A stretch of 64,000 nucleotides of DNA from JAEUNX01 sp034004685 (lineage in GTDB: Bacteria > Pseudomonadota > Gammaproteobacteria > Burkholderiales > Rhodocyclaceae). Below the pieces are notes generated by a model. That model did not search any database. It worked only from the letters and a program-made list of their open reading frames with translations, and was not told the origin of the DNA. Location of the stretch: NCBI GenBank assembly GCA_034004685.1, contig JAVEWG010000002.1, positions 62,001 through 126,000 of the forward strand. The letters are read 5' to 3'. Of the stretch, positions 33,678-42,696 are shown in pieces; position 1 is the first letter of the stretch; each line of letters begins with the position of its first letter. Position numbers and translations under genes: made by a program.

Positions 33678-34613
33678 TTAGAAGTAACCCTCTTTCTTGC
33701 GTTGTTCCATGGAGGCCTCGGAAGTCTGGTCGTCCAGACGGGTGGCGCCGCGCTCGGTGATGGTGGTGGTGGCGGTTTCCAGCACGATCTTCTCGATGGT
33801 GTCCGCATCCGATTCCACCGGCGCCGTGCAGGAAATGTCGCCCACGGTGCGGAAGCGCACCTGCAGCTCAACGATCTCCTCGCCCGCCTTGGGGAGGTTG
33901 GTCAGTTCGCCCGACACCAGGGGCACATTGACCGGCACGATGGCGCCCTGGCGGATGACCACCGGGCGGGTGTGGGCGAAGTAGATGGCGGGCAGCTCCA
34001 GGCCTTCCCGCTCGATGTATTGCCACACGTCCATCTCGGTCCAGTTGCTGATGGGGAAGGCACGGATGTTCTCCCCCTTGTGGCTGCGGGCGTTGTAGAG
34101 GTTCCACAGCTCGGGGCGCTGGTTCTTCGGATCCCATTGGCCGAATTCGTCCCGGAAGCTCATGATCCGCTCCTTGGCCCGGGCCTTTTCCTCATCCCGC
34201 CGGGCGCCGCCGATGCAGCAGTCGAAGCCGAATTCCTCGATGGCTTCCAGGAGCGTCACCGACTGGTGCTTGTTGCGGGATTCGCCAGGATGCTTGAGCA
34301 CCACCGTGCCCCGGGCCATGGAGTCTTCCACGCTGCGCACGATCAGGCGCTCCCCCAGCTCGGCGGCCCGCTTGTCCCGGAAGTCCACGACTTCCCGGTA
34401 GTTGTGGCCGGTATCGATGTGCATCAGGGGAAAGGGAAAGCGGCCAGGGCGGAAAGCCTTCTCGGCCACCCGCAGCATGCAGATGGAATCCTTGCCGCCG
34501 GAGAACAGCAGCACCGGGTTGGCGCACTGGCCGGCCACCTCCCGCATGATGTGGATGGCCTCGGCTTCCAGCCAGTCCAGGTGGCTGAGGGTTTGTTTGG
34601 TGAGAGTGCTCAT
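33678..34613 (-). CDS. cysD: Sulfate adenylyltransferase subunit 2 CysD
   Basis: A 311-residue PP-loop ATP sulfurylase. SGGKDS lies near residue 40, HIDTGHNYREV and CCIGGARRDEEKARAKER are family signatures, and the conserved C-terminus ends KKEGYF. The ATG at 34613 begins the canonical N-terminus (LSHLDWLEAEAIHIMREV); the open frame upstream is a shadow of cysH. It abuts cysN without a gap. Confidence 0.97.
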   Translation of the reverse strand: MSTLTKQTLSHLDWLEAEAIHIMREVAGQCANPVLLFSGGKDSICMLRVAEKAFRPGRFPFPLMHIDTGHNYREVVDFRDKRAAELGERLIVRSVEDSMARGTVVLKHPGESRNKHQSVTLLEAIEEFGFDCCIGGARRDEEKARAKERIMSFRDEFGQWDPKNQRPELWNLYNARSHKGENIRAFPISNWTEMDVWQYIEREGLELPAIYFAHTRPVVIRQGAIVPVNVPLVSGELTNLPKAGEEIVELQVRFRTVGDISCTAPVESDADTIEKIVLETATTTITERGATRLDDQTSEASMEQRKKEGYF

Positions 34614-34668
34614 TGATCTTGGGAAGGGCAAAGGTGAAGGGGGAGGGGCGGAGGCCCCTCCCGCTGGA

Positions 34669-35436
34669 TCATTTCTTGACGTGCAGGCCGCATTCCTTGC
34701 TGGCGGGGTCTTCCCACCACCAGCGGCCGGCCCTGACATCCTCCCCCACCGCCACCGCGCGGGTGCAGGGGGCGCAGCCAATGCTGGGGTAGAACTGGTC
34801 GTGGAGGGCGTTGTAGGGTACCGCATGCTCGCGGATGTAGGCCCACACCTCGGCCTCGGTCCAGTCGGAGAGGGGGTTGAACTTCTCCAGGCCGTTGCCG
34901 GCGTCGAACTCCCGGACCGGCAGGCCGCTGCGGGTCACCGCCTGGGCGGCCCGCTGGCCGGTGATCCAGGCTTTCTTGCCGGCCAGCGCCCGCTGGAGGG
35001 GCTCCACCTTGCGGATCTGGCAGCAGGCCTTGCGTAGTTCCACCGAGTCGTAGAAGGCGTTGATGCCCTCCCGGCGGACGAAACCTTCCACCGCGGCGGA
35101 ATCCGGGAAGAAGATCTTGAGCCGGGTGGCGTAGTGGCGTTCCACCTCGCCCATCAGGGTGTAGGTCTCGGCGGGGAGCCGCCCGGTGTCCAGGGAGAAG
35201 ATCTCGATGGGCAGGCCGTTCTTCAGGATCAGGTTGGTGAGCACCATGTCCTCGGCGCCGAAGCTGTTGGCGAAGGTGACTTCCCCCTGACTGCCCAGTT
35301 CCGTTACCGCGCCCTTCAACAGGGCCAGAACGGCTGCGCCCTTGGCCGCCACGCTGGCCTTGAGGGCGTCCGTCAGCTCCGGCCGGGTGGCCGGATTGCC
35401 GGGAGGCGGCTTGAGGAAGGAGACCGCTCCGTTCAT
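34669..35436 (-). CDS. cysH: Assimilatory APS reductase CysH (4Fe-4S type)
   Basis: A 255-residue thioredoxin-dependent reductase that converts adenylyl sulfate to sulfite. Two cysteine pairs, CC in RKACCQIRKVEPL and CxxC in GCAPCTR, are the ligands of the 4Fe-4S cluster that marks APS-type enzymes, and the C-terminal KECGLH holds the catalytic cysteine. A classic PAPS reductase would lack the two pairs. The ATG overlaps the stop of the DUF934 gene (ATGA); a start nine codons earlier is possible. Confidence 0.94.
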   Translation of the reverse strand: MNGAVSFLKPPPGNPATRPELTDALKASVAAKGAAVLALLKGAVTELGSQGEVTFANSFGAEDMVLTNLILKNGLPIEIFSLDTGRLPAETYTLMGEVERHYATRLKIFFPDSAAVEGFVRREGINAFYDSVELRKACCQIRKVEPLQRALAGKKAWITGQRAAQAVTRSGLPVREFDAGNGLEKFNPLSDWTEAEVWAYIREHAVPYNALHDQFYPSIGCAPCTRAVAVGEDVRAGRWWWEDPASKECGLHVKK

Positions 35437-35957
35437 GCCGCGTTCCTCGAGAGGCGGCGCCACACCGGGGCGGGCTGATCCACCGCGCCCTGGTAGGGCT
35501 CGGAGAAGTCCTGGAAACTGGCCAGGGCCCCTTCCAGCTGGGCGTCGGAGTACTTGCCCTCGGCTGGCTGGAGGGCGTCAAAACCGCAGCGGGTGAGGAA
35601 GAAGAACTGGTCCCGCAGCACGTCGCCGATGGCCCGCAGTTCGCCGGTATAGCCGTAGCGGGTGCGCAGCAGGGCGGCGGTGGAGTAGCCCCGGCCGTCG
35701 GCGAACTTGGGGAAGTTCACCGCCACTAGGGGCAGGCGGGAGAGGGCCCCGGCCAGGGATTCGGCCCCTTGATGGCTGTCGAGCCACACCCCGACATTGC
35801 GGCCGGCCAGTTCTCCCTGGCGGGCTTGCCAGACGGCCAGGGGTAGTGCCACTTTGCCTGGGGGAATGGCCACGCTTTCCGGCGTGTCACCCTCGGCCAG
35901 GCGCAGGATTTGCCAGTCGTCGGCCTGGATCTGGCCGTTCTTGATGATCTTAGCCAT
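35433..35957 (-). CDS. DUF934 family protein, partner of CysI
   Basis: A 174-residue soluble protein beginning MAKIIKNGQI, of the DUF934 family that nearly always lies between cysI and cysH in Alpha- and Betaproteobacteria. It has FPKFADGRGYSTAALLR and RCGFDALQ motifs but no obvious cofactor site. Its constant association with a CysI that has no CysJ flavoprotein suggests a structural or electron-transfer role in sulfite reduction; this is inference. It overlaps cysI by eight bases and cysH by four. Confidence 0.9.
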   Translation of the reverse strand: MAKIIKNGQIQADDWQILRLAEGDTPESVAIPPGKVALPLAVWQARQGELAGRNVGVWLDSHQGAESLAGALSRLPLVAVNFPKFADGRGYSTAALLRTRYGYTGELRAIGDVLRDQFFFLTRCGFDALQPAEGKYSDAQLEGALASFQDFSEPYQGAVDQPAPVWRRLSRNAA

Positions 35958-37632
35958 GGGCCACCTTCTTTCCGGCGAGCCGGTCGCCGTAAACGCGGGT
36001 CTTGAAGGGTTCGATGCCGACGCGGCGCACGGTGTCCACGAACAGCTCGTCCGGGTGGCGGATCGCCACGTAGGTTTCCAGCAGGGTGGCAATGACCGAG
36101 GGCATCTCGGCGGCAGCGAAGGAGGGACCGATCACCTTGCCGATGGCGGCCTGGTTGCCTTGGGAGCCGCCGATGGTCACCTGGTACCACTCTTCCCCGT
36201 TCTTATCCACACCGAGGATGCCGATGTGGCCCACGTGGTGGTGGCCGCAGGCATTCATGCAGCCGGAGATGTTGAGTTCCAGTTCGCCGATGTCGTGGAG
36301 GTAGTCCAGATCGTCGAAACGGGCCTGGATGGCCGCCGCGATGGGGATGGACTTGGCGTTGGCCAGGGCGCAGAAATCCCCGCCGGGGCAGCAGATGATG
36401 TCGGTCAGCAGCCCGATGGTGGGGGTCGCCAGACCGGCTTCCCGCAGGGTCTGCCACAGGCTGAACAGCTCCGACTGCTGGACGTCCGCCAGCACCAGGT
36501 TCTGCTCGTGGGTGACCCGCAGTTCGCCAAAGCTGTAGCGATCCGCCAGGCTGGCCACCAGGTCCATCTGTTCGGCGGAGATGTCCCCCGGGGCTACTCC
36601 GGGCTTCTTGAGGGAGATCACCACGGCGGCGTAGCCGGCGCGCTTGTGGGCTCGCAGGTTGCGCTGGGCCCAGGCGGCGAAGGGCTTGTTGTCCGCCAGG
36701 CGCTGGGCGTGGCTGGCGTCCTGGGCGGGCAGGTCCAGATAGGGCGGATCCTCGAACTGGTCTGCCACCCGATGGACTTCGTCCACCGTGAGGGTGGCGG
36801 GGCCATCCTTGAGGTGGGCCCATTCGGCTTCCACCTGGCGCTTGAATTCCTCGATGCCCAGGGCCTGGACCAGAATTTTGATCCGGGCCTTGTAGAGGTT
36901 GTCCCGCCGGCCGTGGAGGTTGTAGACCCGCAGGATGGCTTCCAGGTAGGTGATGATGTGCTGCCAGGGCACGAAGTCGGTGATTTCCTTGCCGATGATG
37001 GGGGTGCGGCCCAGGCCGCCGCCCACCAGCACCCGGAAGCCGATCTGGCCGGCGGCGTTCTTCACCAGATCCAGTCCGATGTCGTGGGCCTGGATCAGGG
37101 CCCGGTCGTTCTGGGCGCCATTGACCGCCATCTTGAACTTGCGCGGCAGGAGGGCGAACTCCGGGTGGAAAGTGCTCCACTGGCGCAGGATCTCCGCCCA
37201 CGGCCGGGGGTCGATGAGTTCGTCCTGGGCCACCCCGGCGAAGGGGTCGGAGGTGAAGTTGCGGATGCAGTTGCCAGAGGTCTGGATGGCATGCATCTCC
37301 ACCGTGGCCAGCAATTCCAGAATCTCAGGCACCTTGGCCAGTTCCGGCCAGTTGAACTGGAGGTTGTGGCGGGTGGTGAAGTGGCCGTAGCCCTTGTCGT
37401 AGTCCCGGGCGATGCGGGCGAGCATGCGCAATTGCTCTGAACGCAGGGCGCCGTAGGGGACGGCGATGCGCAGCATGGGGGCGTGGCGCTGGATGTACAG
37501 GCCGTTTTGCAGGCGCAGGGGACGGAATTCGTCCTCCGTCAGCTCTCCGGCCAAGTAGCGGCGCGTCTGATCCCGGAACTGGGCGACGCGCTCATCCACG
37601 ATGCGCTGGTCGATGGCGTCGTAGCGATACAT
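35950..37632 (-). CDS. cysI: Sulfite reductase haemoprotein CysI (nitrite/sulfite reductase family)
   Basis: A 560-residue sirohaem/4Fe-4S reductase that takes sulfite to sulfide. Two ferredoxin-like half-domains and the sirohaem-cluster cysteines are visible: CCPGGDFCALA (about 407-417) and SGCMNACGHHHVGH (about 455-468). No CysJ or ferredoxin gene is next to it, so the electron donor is not evident. The ATG at 37632 starts MYRYDAIDQRIV, typical for this subgroup. A 27-base gap follows the exporter gene. Confidence 0.95.
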   Translation of the reverse strand: MYRYDAIDQRIVDERVAQFRDQTRRYLAGELTEDEFRPLRLQNGLYIQRHAPMLRIAVPYGALRSEQLRMLARIARDYDKGYGHFTTRHNLQFNWPELAKVPEILELLATVEMHAIQTSGNCIRNFTSDPFAGVAQDELIDPRPWAEILRQWSTFHPEFALLPRKFKMAVNGAQNDRALIQAHDIGLDLVKNAAGQIGFRVLVGGGLGRTPIIGKEITDFVPWQHIITYLEAILRVYNLHGRRDNLYKARIKILVQALGIEEFKRQVEAEWAHLKDGPATLTVDEVHRVADQFEDPPYLDLPAQDASHAQRLADNKPFAAWAQRNLRAHKRAGYAAVVISLKKPGVAPGDISAEQMDLVASLADRYSFGELRVTHEQNLVLADVQQSELFSLWQTLREAGLATPTIGLLTDIICCPGGDFCALANAKSIPIAAAIQARFDDLDYLHDIGELELNISGCMNACGHHHVGHIGILGVDKNGEEWYQVTIGGSQGNQAAIGKVIGPSFAAAEMPSVIATLLETYVAIRHPDELFVDTVRRVGIEPFKTRVYGDRLAGKKVAHG

Positions 37633-37659
37633 GGTTACAGTCTCTCTGTTGAAATATAT

Positions 37660-38439
37660 TTAGTGGGCGATGAGCTTGGCGCCCACCAACACCAGCATGC
37701 CGGCCAGGATGGGGCGCAACATGCGGTCGGGGACCTTGGTGGAAATATGGCTTCCCAGCCAGATGCCGGGCAGCGAGCCTACCAGAAGGCTGCCCAGAAG
37801 TGCCCAATCCACGCTGCCCAGCATCCAGTGGCCGGCACCGGCCACGGCGGTGAGGGGTACGGCGTGGGCGATGTCGCTGCCCACGATGCGCAGGGTGGGC
37901 AGGGTCGGGTAAAGGAAGAACAGGGCGGTCACCCCCAGGGCTCCGGCGCCCACCGAAGAGATGGATACCAGCACCCCCAGCACGGCCCCGGTAAGAATGG
38001 TGAGTATCGCGGTGCGCCTGGGATTTTCCACGCCCCCCGTGCGCTTGAGGGCAAAGGCCTGGATTTGCTGGCGGAAAATGATGGCTACCGCCGTCAGCAG
38101 CAGGGCAAAGCCCAGGGCCACCTTGATCAGGGCCGTGGCGCCCTCGATGCCGCCGGGGAAAAACTGGCTCACCACCAGCAGGGTCAAGGCGGCAGCGGGA
38201 AGGCTGCCGGTGGCCAGGCGCCGGGTCACCGTCCAGTCCACCGTACCCTTGAGGCCGTGAGCCAGGGTGCCGCCGGCCTTGGTGATGGCGGCGTAGAGGA
38301 GGTCGGTGCCCACCGCCACGGAGGGGTGGATGCCGAACAGCAACACCAGCAGCGGGGTCATGAGGGAGCCTCCGCCCACGCCGGTCAGTCCGACGATGGC
38401 GCCCACGGAAAATCCGGCGACGGTATAGGCAAAATCCAT
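37660..38439 (-). CDS. TauE/SafE family sulfite exporter-type permease
   Basis: A 259-residue membrane protein with eight predicted helices in two repeats. The N-terminal GLTGVGGGSLMTPLLVLLFG is the TauE/SafE signature. As the first gene of the cys operon it could export excess sulfite or handle another sulfur anion; family members are also annotated as UPF0721. The ATG at 38439 has GGAG nine bases upstream; a TTG five codons earlier overlaps that site. Confidence 0.9.
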   Translation of the reverse strand: MDFAYTVAGFSVGAIVGLTGVGGGSLMTPLLVLLFGIHPSVAVGTDLLYAAITKAGGTLAHGLKGTVDWTVTRRLATGSLPAAALTLLVVSQFFPGGIEGATALIKVALGFALLLTAVAIIFRQQIQAFALKRTGGVENPRRTAILTILTGAVLGVLVSISSVGAGALGVTALFFLYPTLPTLRIVGSDIAHAVPLTAVAGAGHWMLGSVDWALLGSLLVGSLPGIWLGSHISTKVPDRMLRPILAGMLVLVGAKLIAH

Positions 38440-38465
38440 GTGCTTTAACTCCAATTGTGCAGCGC

Positions 38466-38494
38466 ATCGTATCGGGAGTTGATAGAGCAGTGAA
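38466..38494 (-). promoter_or_regulatory. Candidate promoter of the cys operon
   Basis: On the minus strand TTCACT (38489-38494) and TACGAT (38466-38471) are spaced by 17 bases. Transcription would start near 38459, 20 bases before the tauE-like ATG. The weak -35 box fits a promoter needing the activator CysB, encoded divergently. Confidence 0.45.
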
Positions 38495-38564
38495 GCACGG
38501 TTGAGTTAGACTCTAAGAACTATGGGTTATTAAGAGCCTGTCTGCGATCAGGATTGGAGGCGAC

Positions 38565-39506
38565 ATGAACCTGCAACAGCTCCGCTACGTGGTGGAGGTC
38601 AGCCGTCGGGGGCTCAATGTCTCCGATGCCGCCGAGGCCCTGTTTACCTCCCAGCCCGGCGTTTCCAAGCAGATCCGGCTGCTGGAGGACGAACTGGGGG
38701 TCCAGGTCTTCGTCCGCCATGGCAAGCGCCTGGTGGGCATGACCGAGCCGGGCCACCAGGTTGTCGCCATCGCCGAGCGGATGCTGCGGGACATGGACAG
38801 CTTGCGGCAGGTGGGGGATGAATTCCGTAACGAGGATGCCGGCACCCTCAGCATTGCCACCACCCACACCCAGGCCCGCTACGCCCTGCCCCCGGTGATC
38901 CAGCGCTTCATCCAGCGCTACCCCAAGGTGCGCCTCAATCTGCATCAGGGCAATCCCAGCCAGGTTTGCGAGTACGTGCTCTCCGGCGAGGCCGACATCG
39001 CCATTGCCACCGAGGCCATCGCCGACAACGACAACCTGGTGATGCTGCCTTGCTACCAGTGGAACCGTTGCGTCATCGCGCCCAAGGGTCATCCCATCCT
39101 CAAGAGCCAGCCCCTCAGCCTGGAGGAGATCGCCCGCTGGCCGATCATCACCTACGACTTTGCCTTCACCGGCCGCAACCAGATCAACAAGGCCTTCCTG
39201 AGCCGCGGCCTCAAGCCCAACGTGGTGCTCACCGCCATCGACTCGGACGTGATCAAGACCTACGTGGCCATGGGGCTGGGGGTCGGCATCGTGGCCAGCA
39301 TGGCCCTGGATCCGGTGGCGGACAAGCACCTGGGGGCAATGGACGCGAGCCATCTTTTCGAATCTTCCACCACCCGCATCGGCGTCCGGCGCAATGCCTA
39401 TCTGCGCGGCTATGTGTATGCCTTCATCGAGCTGTTCGCGCCGGCGCTCTCCAGGCGCATCGTGGAGGCGTCCCTGGCGGGTGGGGGGACGGATGTGGGG
39501 CTTTAG
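38565..39506 (+). CDS. cysB: CysB, LysR-type regulator of sulfur assimilation
   Basis: A 313-residue LysR-type regulator with an N-terminal winged HTH (residues 1-60, DAAEALFTSQPGVSKQIRLLE) and an effector domain typical of CysB/Cbl (TTHTQARYALP, GNPSQVCEYVLSGEADI). CysB senses O- or N-acetylserine and activates sulfate assimilation genes. It is divergent from the cys operon across a 125-base region, the usual layout. A GGAGG site precedes the ATG. Confidence 0.95.
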   Translation: MNLQQLRYVVEVSRRGLNVSDAAEALFTSQPGVSKQIRLLEDELGVQVFVRHGKRLVGMTEPGHQVVAIAERMLRDMDSLRQVGDEFRNEDAGTLSIATTHTQARYALPPVIQRFIQRYPKVRLNLHQGNPSQVCEYVLSGEADIAIATEAIADNDNLVMLPCYQWNRCVIAPKGHPILKSQPLSLEEIARWPIITYDFAFTGRNQINKAFLSRGLKPNVVLTAIDSDVIKTYVAMGLGVGIVASMALDPVADKHLGAMDASHLFESSTTRIGVRRNAYLRGYVYAFIELFAPALSRRIVEASLAGGGTDVGL

Positions 39507-39513
39507 AAAAGTA

Positions 39514-39541
39514 AACAGCCGGCGCATTGGCTCCGGCTGTT
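39514..39541 (+). terminator. Hairpin after cysB, next to the IS insertion site
   Basis: AACAGCCGG (39514-39522) pairs with CCGGCTGTT (39533-39541). The last bases belong to the TTAG target duplication of the IS5-family element, so the element inserted at the edge of the cysB terminator. No clear T-run remains. Confidence 0.45.
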
Positions 39542-39543
39542 AG

Positions 39544-40739
39544 GGAGACGCTGAACAAATCCCCGTTCAGCGGCTCCCGATCGAGTTTCCGGCCAAGTTC
39601 CTCAAACATGCCGGCCTCCAGGCATCAAAAGACCGATTTTCGAGGAGCATGCCTCCGATTTCACCGCTCAGGACGCACCTCGGGCATTCATCGCCGGCAT
39701 GCGTCTTTGGGCGAGCAGCAAATTGGCGAAGCCAAACAGCGAGAACAGGTGCGCCTCGTTCTTCGCCAGCCCGCGATAGCGGGTCTTGCGATGCCGGAAC
39801 AGGTTCTTGACCACATGGAAAGGATGTTCGACCTTCGCCCGGATGCCCGCCTTGAGCTTCTCGAACCGGTCCTGCAGCCAACCCAACGCGTCTGCGGGCA
39901 GGGCCTTGCGCACGCTGCGCTTCATCGCCACCAACCATTCAACGGTCTTGTCCTGGTTCTCGGGACGTTTCTCGACGCCTTGGTAACCCGCATCACCAAA
40001 CACCGTGTGCTCCTGTCCATGCAGCAGGGCGTGGGCCTGGCTCACGTCGCTCGCGTTGGCCGCCGTCGTCACCAGCGTATGTACCAGCCCCGACTGGGCA
40101 TCCACGCCGATGTGCGCCTTCATGCCAAAGTGCCAGTTCTTGCCCTTCTTGGTCTGGTGCATCTCGGGGTCGCGCGCCTTGGCCGTGTTCTTGGTCGAGG
40201 GTGGGGCCGCGATCAGCGTGGCATCGACAATCGTCCCTTCGCGCAGGATCAGGCCTTGTTTGGCCAGATGGGCGTTGATCGCCTCGAATATCTTGCGCGT
40301 GAGCCCGTGCGTTTCGAGCAGCCGTCTGAACTTCAGCAGGGTGGTTGCATCCGGCGCCGACTCCCGCGACAGGTCAATCCCCACAAAACCCCGGATCGCC
40401 TGGCTGTCGTAGAGCGCATCCTCCATCCCCTCGTCCGACAGGCCGAAGCACTGCTGGGCCACGTACATCCGCAGCATCCGCGACACGCCAATCGGAGGGC
40501 GCCCCCGGCCTTCGCCTTTGGGGTAGAACGGCTCGATCTCCGCTTCCAACGCCGCCCAAGGCGTCACCGCGTCAATCCCGGCAAGAAAGCGATCACGCCG
40601 CGTCAGCTTCTTCTTCGCGGCGTACTCCAGGTCCGAAAAGCTCGATTGCATCGCTCAAGGTCTCGTGAGGGAAGGCTCTGCAGGATTATCGCCTTCGCGC
40701 AGCCAGAGCGTCGTGGGCCGGGAATAAATCATCGTTTCC
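39544..40739 (-). mobile_element. IS5-family insertion sequence (1196 bp) with TTAG target duplication
   Basis: The element is bounded by TTAG at 39540-39543 and again at 40740-40743, a 4-bp YTAR-type duplication as produced by IS5-group transposases. The ends are imperfect inverted repeats: the left end starts GGAGACGCTGAACAAATCCC and the right end, read inward, GGAAACGATGATTTATTCCC (14 of 20 match). Inside the left end a 14-bp stem-loop with one mismatch (39544-39577) is formed. It lies between the cysB terminator and a decayed PEP-CTERM gene. Confidence 0.75.
39668..40651 (-). CDS. IS5-family transposase
   Basis: A 327-residue DDE transposase, full length for the IS5 group. The N-terminal DUF772-like segment (FYPKGEGRGRPPIGVSRMLR) is followed by catalytic residues in GTIVDATLI (first Asp), VFGDAGYQG (second Asp) and AKVEHPFHVVKNLF with RHRKTRYRGLAKN (Glu with the YREK-like motif). 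No frameshift or stop interrupts it, so the element may still be active. Confidence 0.93.
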   Translation of the reverse strand: MQSSFSDLEYAAKKKLTRRDRFLAGIDAVTPWAALEAEIEPFYPKGEGRGRPPIGVSRMLRMYVAQQCFGLSDEGMEDALYDSQAIRGFVGIDLSRESAPDATTLLKFRRLLETHGLTRKIFEAINAHLAKQGLILREGTIVDATLIAAPPSTKNTAKARDPEMHQTKKGKNWHFGMKAHIGVDAQSGLVHTLVTTAANASDVSQAHALLHGQEHTVFGDAGYQGVEKRPENQDKTVEWLVAMKRSVRKALPADALGWLQDRFEKLKAGIRAKVEHPFHVVKNLFRHRKTRYRGLAKNEAHLFSLFGFANLLLAQRRMPAMNARGAS

Positions 40740-40756
40740 TTAGACGAATTGCTGTT

Positions 40757-41561
40757 TCAGATCCGTGCTTCGCGACGATGGCGGGCATAGGCGAGTCCTG
40801 CCAGGCCCAGACCAACCAGTACCAAGAAACCCGGTTCGGGAACATTGGGGACATCCGACTTCGAACTGACCAGGAAAAGCTGCTCGTAACCGTTGTCAAT
40901 CTGGAAGTTGTCGCAGTTGCCTTGCAGAACCGCATCGCAACCCACCACCAATTCGGGGTGCAGCGAATACTCACCCACGTTCAGGTTACCCGCCAAGGTT
41001 GCCAGCCAGTCGTTCAGCAGGGGCAGATCGGCGGCATAGGCGGCTTGGTTGGCGCCAAGGTTGTGGTTGATGGCCTCGAAGCCCGCCGCGCAGGGCGGTG
41101 TGCCAGTTACCTGACCGGTGGTTTTGGAAACACACAGAGATCCGCCGGAGAGGACGTAATCAGTGCCGCCACCGGGATAGAACTGGGGGGCTACGTTGCC
41201 GGGGCTATATAAAATGGTCGCATCACCCATCGGGATGCCTCCCGCACCATACTGAGCACCCACATTGCTCAGGCACAGGTAGCGGTTATTGTACAAATCG
41301 CCATTCGGATCGGTGATCCAGAGCTTGGCCCAGATTGCCAGGTTTTGGTCATTGTTGGTGTCGTTGTTGTTGAACAGGAACAGTAGGTTGCCCCCAGTCC
41401 AGGAAGGTGGTGAGCGCCCCAACGTTGGCATCCCAGGTATTGGTGTAATACGTGGTGATGCCTTTGGTGGCCGTTCCGGTCGGGGAGATGACGTTGGTCC
41501 CGTCCGTTGAAGCATAGGAAGGCGAACTGCCATCCGGGGTCTGATAGGCGTCTTCAAAGCC
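40757..41561 (-). pseudogene. PEP-CTERM surface protein gene, 5'-truncated and frameshifted
   Basis: The C-terminus has a standard PEP-CTERM sorting signal (VPEPGFLVLVGLGLAGLA followed by Arg-rich tail), the tag processed by exosortase. Upstream, the frame breaks in the run of five C at 41391-41395 (plus strand): removing one base joins FEDAYQTPDGSSPSYAST...TTFLDWG to NLLFLFNNNDTNNDQNLAIW. The upstream part reads back only to 41561, where an in-frame TAG precedes it; there is no start codon or signal peptide. Sequencing error could explain the shift but not the missing 5' end. Confidence 0.8.
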
Positions 41562-41724
41562 CTAGGCTTTTTGAGTAAAAAACTTCGTTTTTTCAGGTTG
41601 TTGTCAGACTCCTTTGGGGCAGCGGATTGGGGGCAAGGCGGGACTGTAAAATTTTCCGAAGCCGTTCTGCGTTGATTTCGGCCGGATTGGTCCGACAGGG
41701 CTGGACCATGGACCAAGCCTTGTC

Positions 41725-42672
41725 CTAGGGCTTTTCCTGGTTCAAGGACGCCAAAATCGAGGCCAGATCGGTGGCATCCAGGCCGGCTGCCACCGAGAGC
41801 ATGAGGAGGACGCGGGCCTTGGCCGGTGGGAGATCGCCCGTGGCCAGGAACTCGGGTTCGGCATTTTGGCCACGCCAGACCGGGCCGGCGCAGCGGCTAC
41901 CCCGCAGGATGGTCAGGCCGACTGCCCTGGCGCGCTGGAGGGCGGGCCGCCAGTTCGCCGGGATGCTGCCGTGGCCTGCCAGGGCCAGGATGAGTCCCCG
42001 GGCTCCGTGGCAAACGCAGGCGTCTATGAGATCCGTGGGAGCGCCGGCGTAAGCCATGAGTATGTCGACGCGGGGCCAGGAGTTGGGGACAACGCCCGAA
42101 AATCTGCCACGAAGTGTCGTGAAATCCTGGCAATCGGCATGATGGGCAAACGCATTCAATCCTGATGTGTGGCTTTTGGTGGCAGCGCGTGCGGTCATGG
42201 TTGCCCCGTTCATCGTCATCCAGACCCCGGTGCGCCGAGGTTCGGTGGCAAGCCGAACCGCTGCCTGCAGATTGCCAGGGCCATCTGCTTGTGGGTGATT
42301 GGCGGGTCGCATTGCTCCGGTCATGACGACTGGTTTTTCGCTTCGCACGGTGAGATGTAGGAACCACGCGGACTCCTCCATGGTGTCGGTGCCATGGGTG
42401 ATGACCACCCCGTCCACGTCCTGCCGATCCAGCGCCGCCTGGGTGGCCCGGGCCAGGCCGAGCCAGTGGTCGGGGGTCATGTCCTTGCTGTCCAGGTTGT
42501 ATAGCTGCTCGACCGAGATTTCGGCCAAGTCCTTCAAGGGTGGGATGCTGGCGATGAGTTCTTCGGCGGTGAGGGTGCCGGCAGTGTAATTGCGGGTGTC
42601 GGTGGGGTCGGGGGCGGTGCCGGCGATGGTGCCGCCGGTGGCGATGAGGTGGATGCGGGGGCGGTGGACCAT
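41725..42672 (-). CDS. ansB: L-asparaginase (type II family)
   Basis: A 315-residue asparaginase that hydrolyses L-asparagine to aspartate and ammonia. The first active-site motif is ATGGTIAGTAPD (Thr near residue 14), the second VVITHGTDTMEESAWFL (Thr-Asp pair), and a conserved Lys lies in AATKSHTSGLNAF. No signal peptide is present, so a cytoplasmic enzyme is likely despite the type II sequence. Downstream of an acidic amino acid importer, with aspartase nearby, it fits asparagine catabolism. Confidence 0.93.
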   Translation of the reverse strand: MVHRPRIHLIATGGTIAGTAPDPTDTRNYTAGTLTAEELIASIPPLKDLAEISVEQLYNLDSKDMTPDHWLGLARATQAALDRQDVDGVVITHGTDTMEESAWFLHLTVRSEKPVVMTGAMRPANHPQADGPGNLQAAVRLATEPRRTGVWMTMNGATMTARAATKSHTSGLNAFAHHADCQDFTTLRGRFSGVVPNSWPRVDILMAYAGAPTDLIDACVCHGARGLILALAGHGSIPANWRPALQRARAVGLTILRGSRCAGPVWRGQNAEPEFLATGDLPPAKARVLLMLSVAAGLDATDLASILASLNQEKP

Positions 42673-42696
42673 GGGATGTTGATGGAATTAACGGTA

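Noticed and set aside
32637..34616. 659-codon plus-strand open frame opposite cysN-cysD
   Set aside because: Opposite two genes with full catalytic motifs; no start context or domain.
37633..37659. Promoter between tauE-like gene and cysI
   Set aside because: The gap is 27 bases with an AT-rich stretch but no paired -35/-10 boxes; co-transcription is simpler.
39544..39577. Stem-loop at the left end of the IS taken as cysB terminator
   Set aside because: It lies inside the element, beyond the TTAG duplication; the native hairpin is at 39514-39541.
39507..40756. IS insertion as cause of the PEP-CTERM gene loss
   Set aside because: The element lies 3' of the gene, 18 bases beyond its stop codon, whereas the damage is a missing 5' end and an internal frameshift.
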